54,529 bases of DNA from Clostridiales bacterium UBA4706 (GCA_002404605.1 DHKA01000063.1:1-54529); one strand, 5' to 3'. Shown: positions 16,611-25,548, counted from the first letter of the stretch. Notes: a model not told the origin generated them from the sequence alone. Numbers and translations are program-made.

Positions 16611-19259
16611 TTACTTCTCCCCGGCGTTTTCCGCCGCGCGGCGCAGCGCCTCCGCCACAGCATCGGAGCGTTCGCGGCGGTTGAGCCGCCGGAGCGTTTC
16701 GCGGATCTCCTCCCCTGCCTGCATCACTTCCGTATGGAAGCTGTCGGCAGACAGGCGGAGAGCGCCCTGACCGAGGACGATGAGCTGCTCCATGCCGTCG
16801 GAGGTCGCAACGCGCACGCGGTGGTTTTGAGCGATCTCGTGCGAGGTTTTTTCGATATAGGCGTCCGCGGTTTCCGCTTCCTTCGTATAGACGACGTGGA
16901 TATTATTATATGCCACGATCTCTTCCTTGTGAAACGGTACGCGGTAGGCGTCGAACACCAGAATGACACGGCACTGGCGCACGCCCTGATAGTTGCAAAG
17001 AAGATCCATCAAAAGCTGGCGCGCCGCGTCCAGATGGTCGGCGGCGACGGCTTTGAGCTCGTCCCATGCAAAGATTATATTGTACCCGTCCACGAGCAAA
17101 TATTCCGGCCCGGCGGGGATCGGCTTTGCTTTTGGCTGCGGGACCGGTTTTTCACGCTCGGAGCGCGGCACAAACGCGCGGTTCTGCTTCACTGTGCCGT
17201 AGGTCCGCTCATAAATGGCCTGCAATTCCTTATCGAGCGCCGCGCCCGTGCGGGGTGCGGATGGGCCGCGCGGCACACTCTCCTTTGCAGGCGTGGTTTC
17301 CTTCTCCGCCCGGAGGCAGCTTTCCAGATGCATGTGCTGCTCGACCTCGTCCCAGCGGACGGTATAGCCCGCGCCGTGCGAGCAGAAAACGGAATCTGGG
17401 GTATTGGCAACGTCGCGCTCCGGATCGTATCCGATCTCGTCCACGACGCGCTGCGTATCGCGGCAGGGCTCATAGCCGCGCAGCGAGAACGAAACGCGCC
17501 CCTGCCCGCGGGAATACGTCGTCACCTCGCGCGGATAATTTGCGCATTCGGCCACCGGCGCGGCAGCCGTGAGGACGGAAACGCCGTTTTCGGTTTCGGG
17601 CGGATCAAACCGGCCGCCCATGCGCTGAATGTCGGCCATGGCGCGGCCGACGCATTCATTCGGCAGCTCCAGCCGGAGATCGTACCACGGCTCGAGAAGA
17701 ATGCTCTCGGCGCGCATGAGCCCCTGCCGCACGGCGCGGTAGGTCGCCTGGCGGAAATCGCCGCCCTCGGTGTGCTTCAGGTGCGCCCGCCCGGCAGCGA
17801 GCGTGATCTTCATATCGGTGATCGGTGAGCCGGTCAGAACACCGCGGTGCTCTTTTTCCGCAAGATGCGTCAAAATGAGGCGCTGCCAGTTGAGATCAAG
17901 CGCATCAGTTGAGCATTTGCTTGCAAAGACAAGGCCGCTCCCTCGCTCAAGCGGTTCGAGCAGGAGGTGGACCTCGGCATAGTGGCGCAGCGGCTCGTAG
18001 TGGCCGACACCCTCCACGGATGCGGCGATCGTTTCACGGTAGAGGATGCCGCCCTCGCCGAACATGATCTCCAGCCCAAAGCGGCTGCGGCAGAGACGCT
18101 CGAGTATCTCCAGCTGCACCTCGCCCATGAGCTGTACGCGGATCTCTCGTGCGGCATCATCATACACGACATGCAGGAGCGGGTCCTCTTCCTCCAGCAG
18201 ACGCAGCTTTTCAAGGACCGTATGAGGATCGGCCTTTTCCGCATGAGCGCGGTAGGTGAATACCGGCTCGAGCAGCGCGGCGCTCTTTCCCTTTTCCGCG
18301 CCGAGCGCGTCGCCGGTGTGCGCGGCGGTCAGCCCCGTTACGGCGCAGACCGTTCCGGCTTTTGCCGTATCCGTCAACTCAAACTTTTCCCCGGAGTAGA
18401 GACGGATCTGGTGGATCTTCTCCTCCGTCTCCCCATTCTCCGTCGGGATCTTCACCGCAGCGCGGGCGCGAAGTTCTCCGCCCGTAACACGCAGCCACGT
18501 AAGCCGCGCGCCCTGCGCGTCGCGGCTGATCTTATATACCCGCGCGCCGAAGACATTCCCGGTAGGCTTGACCGGCGCATAGAGCGCAAGCGTATCGAGC
18601 AGCTTTTCCACGCCGTCGAGCCGGAGCGCCGCGCCGAACAGACACGGGAAGAGCTTTTCCTCCGCGATCAGGCGGCGGACTTCCTCCGGCGGGATCGTTC
18701 CTGCAGAAAGGAAACTCTCGAGCGCCGCTTCGCTCTCGGCCGCAGCCTGTTCCATCCAGTCAGTGCCGGAAAAGTCCGCGCACTCCGGCGAGAGAAGAGA
18801 ACGCAGCTCCTGCATTCTCGCGGCGCGGTTCACGCCGGGGAGATCGGTCTTATTTATAAATATGAAAGTCGGCACATGGTTCCGGCGCAGCAGCCGCCAG
18901 AGCGTGCGCGTGTGGCCCTGCACGCCGTCCGTGCCGCTCACAACGAGGATCGCCGCGTCAAGCACCGGAAGCGTGCGCTCCGTTTCGCCGGAAAAGTCCA
19001 CATGGCCCGGCGTATCGAGAAACGTTACGGCACAGCCTTTCCATGTGAGTCTTGCCTGCTTGGAAAAGATCGTGATGCCGCGCTCACGCTCCTGCGGATC
19101 GGTGTCGAGAAAGGCGTCCGCATGATCAACGCGGCCCAGACGCCGAAGCGCCCCGGCCGTATAAAGAAGTGCCTCGGAAAGCGTCGTTTTTCCCGCATCC
19201 ACATGGGCGAGAATGCCGACGCACAAAGGGGACTTTTCCGTATTAAGTTTCTCCGCCAT
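16611..19259 (-). CDS. TetM/EF-G-like translational GTPase fused to a Rae1/YacP-type NYN endoribonuclease
   Basis: An 882-residue two-part protein. Residues 1 to about 650 are an EF-G/TetM-class GTPase: AHVDAGKTT (18-26), ERGITI switch I, DTPGHVDF (82-89), NKTD (136-139), then domains II-V ending with the TetM-like YSRGQGRVSFSL region. After a charged linker (about 655-715) a complete NYN/PIN-like domain follows from residue 718: LLVDGYNIIFAWDEL, VFDAYR, ETADAYIEK and ATSDGMEQ, the acidic residues and spacing of YacP/Rae1, a Bacillus nuclease that cuts mRNA in the ribosomal A site. The fusion suggests a factor that docks on ribosomes by its GTPase and cleaves mRNA, perhaps in stalled-ribosome quality control; that function is inference. 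Tetracycline protection is possible but unproven. ATG at 19259 follows GGGGAA; it heads a five-gene operon. Confidence 0.9.
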   Translation of the reverse strand: MAEKLNTEKSPLCVGILAHVDAGKTTLSEALLYTAGALRRLGRVDHADAFLDTDPQERERGITIFSKQARLTWKGCAVTFLDTPGHVDFSGETERTLPVLDAAILVVSGTDGVQGHTRTLWRLLRRNHVPTFIFINKTDLPGVNRAARMQELRSLLSPECADFSGTDWMEQAAAESEAALESFLSAGTIPPEEVRRLIAEEKLFPCLFGAALRLDGVEKLLDTLALYAPVKPTGNVFGARVYKISRDAQGARLTWLRVTGGELRARAAVKIPTENGETEEKIHQIRLYSGEKFELTDTAKAGTVCAVTGLTAAHTGDALGAEKGKSAALLEPVFTYRAHAEKADPHTVLEKLRLLEEEDPLLHVVYDDAAREIRVQLMGEVQLEILERLCRSRFGLEIMFGEGGILYRETIAASVEGVGHYEPLRHYAEVHLLLEPLERGSGLVFASKCSTDALDLNWQRLILTHLAEKEHRGVLTGSPITDMKITLAAGRAHLKHTEGGDFRQATYRAVRQGLMRAESILLEPWYDLRLELPNECVGRAMADIQRMGGRFDPPETENGVSVLTAAAPVAECANYPREVTTYSRGQGRVSFSLRGYEPCRDTQRVVDEIGYDPERDVANTPDSVFCSHGAGYTVRWDEVEQHMHLESCLRAEKETTPAKESVPRGPSAPRTGAALDKELQAIYERTYGTVKQNRAFVPRSEREKPVPQPKAKPIPAGPEYLLVDGYNIIFAWDELKAVAADHLDAARQLLMDLLCNYQGVRQCRVILVFDAYRVPFHKEEIVAYNNIHVVYTKEAETADAYIEKTSHEIAQNHRVRVATSDGMEQLIVLGQGALRLSADSFHTEVMQAGEEIRETLRRLNRRERSDAVAEALRRAAENAGEK

Positions 19260-19293
19260 ACAGCTTTCCCCTTTCTTCGTATCGGATCGATGT

Positions 19294-19322
19294 ATTATAG
19301 CACGAAAGGCAAAGTTCTCCAA
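19294..19322 (-). promoter_or_regulatory. Promoter of the EF-G/NYN operon
   Basis: Minus-strand TTGGAG (19322-19317) and TATAAT (19299-19294), 17-bp spacer, about 35 bases before the start codon. Confidence 0.8.
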
Positions 19323-19431
19323 TAGTTATATTTTTCGAGCTTATATTTGAAACGTTTTCAACAAAATTATTTGCCGGTTTTTATCACAATAGACAAATGT
19401 AAGAAAAATGTAAAATGCTTTTCTGTTTGGA

Positions 19432-19461
19432 TTGACAAAGTAAAATTCGATGACTTATAAT
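19432..19461 (+). promoter_or_regulatory. Promoter of the Fbp-type ABC importer
   Basis: TTGACA (19432-19437) and TATAAT (19456-19461) with an 18-bp spacer. Confidence 0.85.
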
Positions 19462-19534
19462 TAGCATCATTCATCCGGTAAATTTAAACAAAGTTTAAAC
19501 TGCACCGGAACAATACGGAATGGAGGATCCGAAA

Positions 19535-20701
19535 GTGAAAAAGTATCTGGCACTGCTTCTGGCGCTGGTCATGGTGTTCGCTCTCGTTGCCTGCGGCAGC
19601 ACGACCGAAACGCCCGCCCCCGCCACCGAAGCCCCCGCTGCGGAACCCGAGACCCCGGCCGAAGAACCCGCAGTCGAAGCTGACCCCATGGAAGCGCTCA
19701 TCGCCGCGGCGAAGGCCGAGGGCGAGCTGACGGTTTACGGCTCCTGCGAGGAAGAATACCTCGCCGCCGCCTGCCAGCATTTCCAGGAACTGTACGGCAT
19801 TAAGGTCAACTACCAGCGTCTATCCACCGGCGAGGTGCAGGCGAAGATCGAAGAAGAGAACGGCAACCCCTCCGCCGACGTCTGGTTCGGCGGCACGACC
19901 GATCCCTACAACGTCCTCGCCAAGGAAGACCTGCTTGAGCCCTACGCCGCTGTGAATGCCTCCCACCTCATCAGCGACATGTACAAGGACGCTGAGGGTA
20001 AGTGGTACGGCATCTACAAGGGCATTCTCGGCTTCATGGTCAATACTGACGAACTCGACCGCCTCGGCCTTGAAGCTCCGGCGGACTGGCCCGATCTGCT
20101 CAAGCCCGAATACAAGGGTCTGATCTGGCTCTCCAACTACAACACTGCCGGCACCGCCAAGCTGGTCGTCAACACGATGATCCAGAAGTACGGCCACGAC
20201 GAAGGCATCCAGTACCTCGTGGATCTCGACAAGAACATCGAAGTTTATACGAAGTCCGGCTCCGGCCCGTCCAAGAATGTGGGCACCGGCGAGTGCGTCA
20301 TCGGCATCGGCTTCCTGCATGACGGCATCACCCAGATCGTCGATAACCAGTACGGCAATATCGCCCTTGTGATCCCGTCCAGCGGCACCTCCTTCGAGAT
20401 CGGTGCGACCGCCATGTTCAAGGGCGCGAAGCACCCCAACGCTGCGAAGCTTTGGATCGAGTACGCTCTGTCTCCCGAGTGCGTGGAGCTCGCTGCCCAG
20501 AACGGTTCTTACCAGTTCCTGGTCATCGATAACGCCACCCAGCCGGCACAGGCTGCGCAGTTCGGTCTGGATCCCGACAACGTCATGGAATATGACTTTG
20601 AGGATGCCAAGAACAACACCGGTACTTACGTCGAGGAAGTCATGGCTGCCCTGGCCAAGAGCGGCGCTGACACCGGCGAGGATCGTTTCAAAACTTCGTA
20701 A
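19535..20701 (+). CDS. ABC transporter substrate-binding lipoprotein (Fbp/AfuA-like, ferric iron or related)
   Basis: A 388-residue extracellular solute-binding protein of the iron/thiamine/phosphonate class (family 1/6). I chose the GTG at 19535, eight bases after GGAGG, because it gives a perfect lipoprotein signal (KKYLALLLALVMVFALVAC, Cys at 20); an ATG at 19520 overlaps that ribosome site. After an Ala/Pro/Glu tether the mature domain opens with GELTVYGSCEEEY and shows the family block DVWFGGTTDPYN. The substrate is uncertain: the paired tyrosines that bind Fe3+ in FbpA are not clearly recognisable. It is first in the operon; a stem-loop without T-run separates it from the permease. Confidence 0.85.
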   Translation: MKKYLALLLALVMVFALVACGSTTETPAPATEAPAAEPETPAEEPAVEADPMEALIAAAKAEGELTVYGSCEEEYLAAACQHFQELYGIKVNYQRLSTGEVQAKIEEENGNPSADVWFGGTTDPYNVLAKEDLLEPYAAVNASHLISDMYKDAEGKWYGIYKGILGFMVNTDELDRLGLEAPADWPDLLKPEYKGLIWLSNYNTAGTAKLVVNTMIQKYGHDEGIQYLVDLDKNIEVYTKSGSGPSKNVGTGECVIGIGFLHDGITQIVDNQYGNIALVIPSSGTSFEIGATAMFKGAKHPNAAKLWIEYALSPECVELAAQNGSYQFLVIDNATQPAQAAQFGLDPDNVMEYDFEDAKNNTGTYVEEVMAALAKSGADTGEDRFKTS

Positions 20702-20715
20702 TACCCCCTAATGTC

Positions 20716-20741
20716 AAGGCGGCGGCTTCTGCCGCCGCCTT
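20716..20741 (+). repeat. Intercistronic stem-loop after the binding-protein gene
   Basis: Perfect 11-bp stem AAGGCGGCGGC/GCCGCCGCCTT (20716-20726, 20731-20741), loop TTCT, followed by GTTCG rather than a T-run. It may stabilise the upstream mRNA or terminate partially, giving more binding protein than permease. Confidence 0.7.
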
Positions 20742-20766
20742 GTTCGTAAACCGTCCGATGGATCGA

Positions 20767-20814
20767 CTGTCATTATGAATCCGCGCGCATGGGCACGCAG
20801 GTTCATAATGACAG
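20767..20814 (+). repeat. 13-bp inverted repeat in the intercistronic gap
   Basis: CTGTCATTATGAA (20767-20779) and TTCATAATGACAG (20802-20814) are exact inverted copies 22 bases apart; the interior GCGCGC/GCACGC can extend the stem. It precedes the permease ribosome site by about 30 bases. A protein-binding site or RNA hairpin are both possible. Confidence 0.7.
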
Positions 20815-20857
20815 CGGATCTGTTTCTAAAGATACCAAGTCAGGAGGGATTCCGCCT

Positions 20858-22570
20858 ATGGCAAGAACACAGAGTGCGGCGCTGGACCGGAAGAAACTGA
20901 TGGGTGACCCCATTCTGGTCACGACCATCGTCGTGCTGATCACATTCCTCACGCTTTTTATTCTCTATCCTCTCGCCATTCTGCTGGTGGACAGCTTCGT
21001 GGGCGACGGCGGGTTCGGCTTCAGCGTATTCAAGCGCATTTTCAACATGCCGACCTTTACCCACGCCATCACAAACACGCTGAAAGTCGGCTTCCTTGTC
21101 GGCATTCTGTCCACGCTGATCGGTCTGCTGTTCGCGTATGTGGAGGTCTACGTCCGCATGGGCAAATTCACCGGCGGGCTTTTCAAGGTCGTCTCCATGC
21201 TGCCGGTCGTGTCGCCGCCGTTCGTACTCAGCCTTTCGATGATCATGCTCTTCGGCAAGGCGGGCATCATCACCCGCTTCCTGCTGAAGATCTACGATAA
21301 CAGCGTATACGGCTTCTGGGGCATCGCCATCGTGCAGACGCTGACGTTCTTCCCCGTGTGCTACATGATGCTCAAGGGCCTTTTGAAGAACATCGATCCT
21401 TCGCTCGAGGAGGCCGCCCGCGATATGGGCGCTTCGCGCTGGAAGGTATTTACGAGCGTGACGTTCCCGCTGCTGCTGCCGGGTCTCGGCAATGCGTTTC
21501 TCGTGACGTTTATCGAGTCCATCGCCGACTTCGCCAACCCCATGATCATCGGCGGCTCCTACGATACGCTCGCAACGACCATCTATCTCCAGATCACCGG
21601 CGCTTACGACAAAGCCGGCGCCGCGGCGATGGCGGTGGTGCTCCTATGCATCACGCTTGCGATGTTCGCCGTACAAAAGTACTATCTTGAGCGCAAGACC
21701 GCCGCCACGCTCACCGGCAAGGCGTCCCGCGGCCGTATGCTCATCACCGACCGGAGCGTCAAGGTCCCGCTCACGGTGCTCTGCGCGCTCGTGGCGATCT
21801 TCGTCATTATGATGTACCTTTGCGTGCCGATCGGCGCGTTCTTCCCGACGTGGGGCTACAAGTTCTTCCCGCTCACGGGCAAGTGGTTCAAGCTCGTATT
21901 CACGCGCTACCACGGCTTCCAGGCGTTCCGCGATTCGTTTGTGCTCAGTTTGATCTCCGCGCCCATCACGGCGCTTTTGAGCATGATCATTTCGTATCTC
22001 GTCGTCAAGCGGAAGTTTAAATTCAAAGGATTCATCGAGGCGGTCTCCATGCTTGCCATGGCGGTGCCGGGCACCGTTCTCGGCGTCGGCTACATCCGCG
22101 GTTTCTCCGGCGGTCTGTTCCATACCGGCTTTCTGCAGGGGCTTTACGGCACGGGGCTCATCCTCATCATCGTCTTTGTTGTCCGCTCTCTTCCGACCGG
22201 CACGCGAAGCGGCATATCCGCGCTGCGACAGATCGACAAATCCATCGAAGAATCCGCCTACGACATGGGCGCGGACAGCTTCCGGGTGTTTATGACCGTA
22301 ACGCTGCCGCTCATCAAGGATTCGTTCCTCAGCGGTCTCGTTACCGCGTTCGTCCGCAGCATCACCGCCATTTCCGCCATTATCCTGCTGGTGACGCCGC
22401 AGTTCCTGCTTATCACCGTGCAGATCAACGAGTTTGCCGAAAAAGGCTCCTACAGTCTCGCCTGCGCCTTTGCGACGATCCTCATCGTCATCACCTACGG
22501 CAGTGTGCTGCTGATGAATCTGGTGACGAAGCATTTCGGCACCAGCAGAAAAATCAAGGAGGGCAAGTAA
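20858..22570 (+). CDS. Fused-permease of Fbp-type iron/phosphonate-like ABC transporter
   Basis: A 570-residue membrane protein with about twelve helices: two binding-protein-dependent permease domains in tandem, as in FbpB/AfuB. Each half carries an EAA loop: EEAARDMGASRWKVFTSVTFP in the first and EESAYDMGADSFRVFMTVTLP in the second. The ATG at 20858 lies nine bases after AGGAGGG; an in-frame ATG 69 bases earlier has no ribosome site and would start in the hairpin. Works with the neighbouring binding protein and ATPase. Confidence 0.92.
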   Translation: MARTQSAALDRKKLMGDPILVTTIVVLITFLTLFILYPLAILLVDSFVGDGGFGFSVFKRIFNMPTFTHAITNTLKVGFLVGILSTLIGLLFAYVEVYVRMGKFTGGLFKVVSMLPVVSPPFVLSLSMIMLFGKAGIITRFLLKIYDNSVYGFWGIAIVQTLTFFPVCYMMLKGLLKNIDPSLEEAARDMGASRWKVFTSVTFPLLLPGLGNAFLVTFIESIADFANPMIIGGSYDTLATTIYLQITGAYDKAGAAAMAVVLLCITLAMFAVQKYYLERKTAATLTGKASRGRMLITDRSVKVPLTVLCALVAIFVIMMYLCVPIGAFFPTWGYKFFPLTGKWFKLVFTRYHGFQAFRDSFVLSLISAPITALLSMIISYLVVKRKFKFKGFIEAVSMLAMAVPGTVLGVGYIRGFSGGLFHTGFLQGLYGTGLILIIVFVVRSLPTGTRSGISALRQIDKSIEESAYDMGADSFRVFMTVTLPLIKDSFLSGLVTAFVRSITAISAIILLVTPQFLLITVQINEFAEKGSYSLACAFATILIVITYGSVLLMNLVTKHFGTSRKIKEGK

Positions 22571-22573
22571 ATC

Positions 22574-23650
22574 ATGGAAAAAGTGAAAAAAGGCGTGCGT
22601 CTCGAACATATCTCCAAGATCTATCAAGATCCCAAGACCGGCAAGGACTTTTACGCCGTTAAGGATAACTCCCTTATCATCGAGCCGGGCGAATTCGTCA
22701 CGCTTCTCGGTCCCTCCGGCTGCGGCAAAACCACAACGCTGCGCATGATCGCCGGCTTTGAAAGTCCGGACGAAGGCGAGATCTATCTGGGCGACGAGGC
22801 CATCAACGCTCTCACGCCGAACAAGCGCGACACCGCCATGGTGTTCCAGAGCTACGCCCTTCTCCCCCACTACAACGTATTTGATAATGTTGCCTACGGT
22901 CTCAAGCTGCGCCATGTGCCGAAGGAGGAGATCCGCGAGCGCGTGATGAAGATCCTCGATCTCGTGGAGCTCACCGGTATGGAAGGCCGCATGACCAACC
23001 AGCTCTCCGGCGGCCAGCAGCAGCGCGTAGCGCTCGCCCGCGCGCTCGTCATCGAGCCGAGCGTTCTGCTCTTCGACGAACCGCTCTCCAACCTGGACGC
23101 CAAGCTGCGCGTCACGATGCGCACGGAGATCCGCCGCATCCAGCAGGAGGTCGGCATCACCGCCATTTATGTCACGCACGACCAGAGCGAGGCCATGGCT
23201 CTCTCCGACCGGATCATCATCATGCGCTCCGGCGTCGTGGAGCAGATCGGTTCTCCGCAGGAGATCTACTACCATCCTGTCAACGAGTTCGTCGCCGACT
23301 TCATCGGCGAGGCAAACTTCCTCAAGGGCAAGCTCGAAACTCTCTCGGACGGCCGGGCGCAGCTCAACGTTTCGGGCGACATCTGCCACGCCGCACCCGT
23401 GCCCGGCATGGAGGTCGGTAAGGATTATACGATCGTTCTCCGGCCCGAAGCTGCATCTCTCGGTGAAGATGGCGGTCTTCCCTGCGAGGTCGTTCTCTCC
23501 TGCTTCATGGGCAGTTACCAGAATTACCACGTCAAGGTCGGCGACACGCTCGTGAAGCTGACCGATCCCAACCCCAAGAACAAGCGCATTTACAAAGTCG
23601 GCGAGCACTGCCGTCTGGTCTTCGACCCCGAGAGCGTGCACGTTCTCTGA
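22574..23650 (+). CDS. ABC transporter ATP-binding protein (FbpC/PotA-like)
   Basis: A 358-residue ATPase of the importer type: Walker A GPSGCGKTT (46-54), Q-loop VFQSYALLPH, signature LSGGQQQR, Walker B LLFDEPLSNLDAKLR and a switch histidine in YVTHDQSEA. The C-terminal third (about 245-358) is a TOBE/OB regulatory domain. It starts three bases after the permease stop and completes the three-gene importer. Iron, 2-aminoethylphosphonate, thiamine or a sugar acid remain possible substrates. Confidence 0.92.
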   Translation: MEKVKKGVRLEHISKIYQDPKTGKDFYAVKDNSLIIEPGEFVTLLGPSGCGKTTTLRMIAGFESPDEGEIYLGDEAINALTPNKRDTAMVFQSYALLPHYNVFDNVAYGLKLRHVPKEEIRERVMKILDLVELTGMEGRMTNQLSGGQQQRVALARALVIEPSVLLFDEPLSNLDAKLRVTMRTEIRRIQQEVGITAIYVTHDQSEAMALSDRIIIMRSGVVEQIGSPQEIYYHPVNEFVADFIGEANFLKGKLETLSDGRAQLNVSGDICHAAPVPGMEVGKDYTIVLRPEAASLGEDGGLPCEVVLSCFMGSYQNYHVKVGDTLVKLTDPNPKNKRIYKVGEHCRLVFDPESVHVL

Positions 23651-23669
23651 TCATCCCTGTTCTGCCGCA

Positions 23670-23703
23670 CCCCGTCCGCTTTATACGGACGGGGGCTTTT
23701 TTA
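23670..23703 (+). terminator. Terminator of the Fbp-type operon
   Basis: Stem CCCCGTCCG/CGGACGGGG around CTTTATA, then GCTTTTTTAT. Confidence 0.92.
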
Positions 23704-23787
23704 TGCCGCCGCAGATTGGCATAGCGTGAGGCTTTTACGTATGCTGTAAGGGGTGCGCCTCAACATCTTTATCTTGGAGTGTGAACT

Positions 23788-24639
23788 ATGGCAGGCTTTA
23801 CCAACTTCGCCACGCTTTCCTATAACGGCGGCACAACAAACTCGAATATCGTTACCGGCGAGATCCTCGAAGCGCTCACCGCCGTCAAGACAGCGGTTTC
23901 GGCGAACTATTCGGCGGGAGACCGCATCACCTACGCTCTCTCGCTCGTGAATACCGGCACAACGGCCATCACGGACTATACCGTCACCGACGATCTGGGC
24001 GGCTACACCGTTGGCACGAACACCGTCTACCCGCTCGCCTACAACGCCGGAACGGCGCGCTATTATATTAACGGCGTTTTGCAGACCGCTCCGACCGTCA
24101 CGGCCGGACCGCCGCTCACCGTGACCGGTCTCACGGTCCCCGCAGGCGGCAATGCCGTTTTGATCTACGAAACGACCGCGACGTCCGTCGCCCCGCTCGC
24201 AACGGGCGACTCGATCACGAACACCGCCACGATCACCGGCGGCGGTCTCACGAACACGATCACCGCACAGGCGACGGTGGAGACCGCGAACAGCGCCGAT
24301 CTCACCATCAGCAAAGCGCTCTCGCCGACGACCGTTACGGAAAACGGTCAGATCACCTATACGTTTGTCATCTCCAACACCGGCAACACCGAAGCGACGG
24401 CGGCGGACAACGTTGTCGTCACCGATACGTTTGCCCCCATTCTCCGCAACATCGCCGTCACCTACAACGGCACGGCGTGGACGGAGGGTACAAACTACAC
24501 CTACAACACCGCAACCGGCGTTTTCACAACGCTGGCCGGGCAGATCACCGTTCCGGCGGCTTCGTTCACGCAGAACACAGACGGGACGTTCACTGTAACG
24601 CCCGGTACGACCACGCTCGTTATCACCGGTACGGTCTGA
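23788..24639 (+). CDS. DUF11 repeat protein without signal peptide
   Basis: A 283-residue protein very rich in Thr, Ala, Asn and Gly. It contains two DUF11-type beta-sandwich repeats, about 28-150 (RITYALSLVNTGTTAITDY) and 168-283 (ADLTISKALSPTTVTENGQ then ITYTFVISNTGNTEATA), which are surface-adhesin-like folds. Yet there is no signal peptide, no LPXTG motif and no membrane helix. The N-terminal block MAGFTNFATLSYNGGTTNSN is a recognisable opening of a clostridial family. It may act inside the cell, leave by a non-classical route, or be part of the spore coat; none of this can be decided here. ATG at 23788 has a weak TGGAG site. Confidence 0.75.
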   Translation: MAGFTNFATLSYNGGTTNSNIVTGEILEALTAVKTAVSANYSAGDRITYALSLVNTGTTAITDYTVTDDLGGYTVGTNTVYPLAYNAGTARYYINGVLQTAPTVTAGPPLTVTGLTVPAGGNAVLIYETTATSVAPLATGDSITNTATITGGGLTNTITAQATVETANSADLTISKALSPTTVTENGQITYTFVISNTGNTEATAADNVVVTDTFAPILRNIAVTYNGTAWTEGTNYTYNTATGVFTTLAGQITVPAASFTQNTDGTFTVTPGTTTLVITGTV

Positions 24640-24661
24640 CCCATATCTCGTACAAACGATT

Positions 24662-24692
24662 CCGTCCCTGGCTTCGGCCGGGGACTTTCCTT
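24662..24692 (+). terminator. Terminator of the DUF11 gene
   Basis: Stem GTCCCTGGC/GCCGGGGAC around TTCG, followed by TTTCCTT; moderate strength. Confidence 0.6.
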
Positions 24693-24783
24693 ACCAAAAA
24701 AGCGCTTTCCGTCCCGACGGTTCCATGGTATAATGAGCCAGCTTTTCTTTTTTCGACAGATTATTTACGGAGAATGAGACCTT

Positions 24784-25500
24784 ATGGAGAAGAAAACCTT
24801 TTATCTGACCTGCGAGAGGACATGGGTATACGACACGCTCATCTTCGCCGCCGGTATCCTCGGCTCGTATACCTATATGCTCTGCGGCGGCATTTTCTGC
24901 AACGCGCAGACCGGCAACATCGTGCTTCTCGGCATCGCGCTCGGCACGCGGAGCTGGACAAGCGCCCTGTACTATGTCATCCCGATCTCCGCCTACACGC
25001 TCGGTGCCTTCATCTCCGAGCTCATCCCCGACGACGTAAAACATCGCTTCCATATCCGCTGGGAAACGATCCTCGTCGCGGTCGAGATCATATTCATCGC
25101 CGTGCTCGGCGCACTGCCGGCATCGACGCCGGTGCAGGTCTTTCAGGTGTCCATCAACTTTATCGCCTCCATGCAATACAACACGTTCCGCAACTCCGAG
25201 GGCGTGCCGATGGCCACAACATTCGCCACCAACCACGTTCGTCAGCTCGGCATCGGTCTTGCCAAGGAGCTGCACCGCCGCCACGGTGACACGTCCCACC
25301 GCCGCATTCTCAAGCGGCATTTTTCCATGATCCTCTTCTTCCTCGCCGGAACGATCCTCGGCGCGATCGCCTGCACGCTTCTCCACCGCCGGGCGGTCTG
25401 GATCGCGGCGCTCCCCTACTCCGTTGTCTTTGTCGCCTTTCTCCATGCCGATCTGACCTCCGAAAAAGAATGGTTGGAGCGCGATCCCGCAGGACACTGA
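24784..25500 (+). CDS. YoaK (DUF1275) family membrane protein
   Basis: A 238-residue integral membrane protein with about six helices and the DUF1275 signatures GGIFCNAQTGNIVLLGIALG (about residues 36-55) and MQYNTFRNSEGVPMATTFATNH near 132-153. The family is widespread and has no established substrate. A TATAAT box (24729-24734) lies about 50 bases upstream. Stop and next gene are 80 bases apart with a separate promoter, so it is likely monocistronic. Confidence 0.85.
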   Translation: MEKKTFYLTCERTWVYDTLIFAAGILGSYTYMLCGGIFCNAQTGNIVLLGIALGTRSWTSALYYVIPISAYTLGAFISELIPDDVKHRFHIRWETILVAVEIIFIAVLGALPASTPVQVFQVSINFIASMQYNTFRNSEGVPMATTFATNHVRQLGIGLAKELHRRHGDTSHRRILKRHFSMILFFLAGTILGAIACTLLHRRAVWIAALPYSVVFVAFLHADLTSEKEWLERDPAGH

Positions 25501-25519
25501 GCGGTAGCGTATATTTTTC

Positions 25520-25548
25520 TTGCTTTGCGGATTATTTCGCGCTATAAT
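25520..25548 (+). promoter_or_regulatory. Promoter of the prolyl-tRNA editing gene
   Basis: TTGCTT (25520-25525), 17 bp, TATAAT (25543-25548). Confidence 0.75.

Noticed and set aside
16611..19259. Acquired tetracycline-resistance gene (tetM/tetW)
   Set aside because: The GTPase part is TetM-like, but base composition matches the neighbours, there are no mobile-element marks, and the NYN fusion and chromosomal operon point to a resident gene. Resistance is not excluded.
21644..23641. Long minus-strand open frame opposite the Fbp-type permease and ATPase
   Set aside because: Same reason: antisense shadow of well-identified genes, with His/Asp/Glu/Arg-rich artefactual composition.
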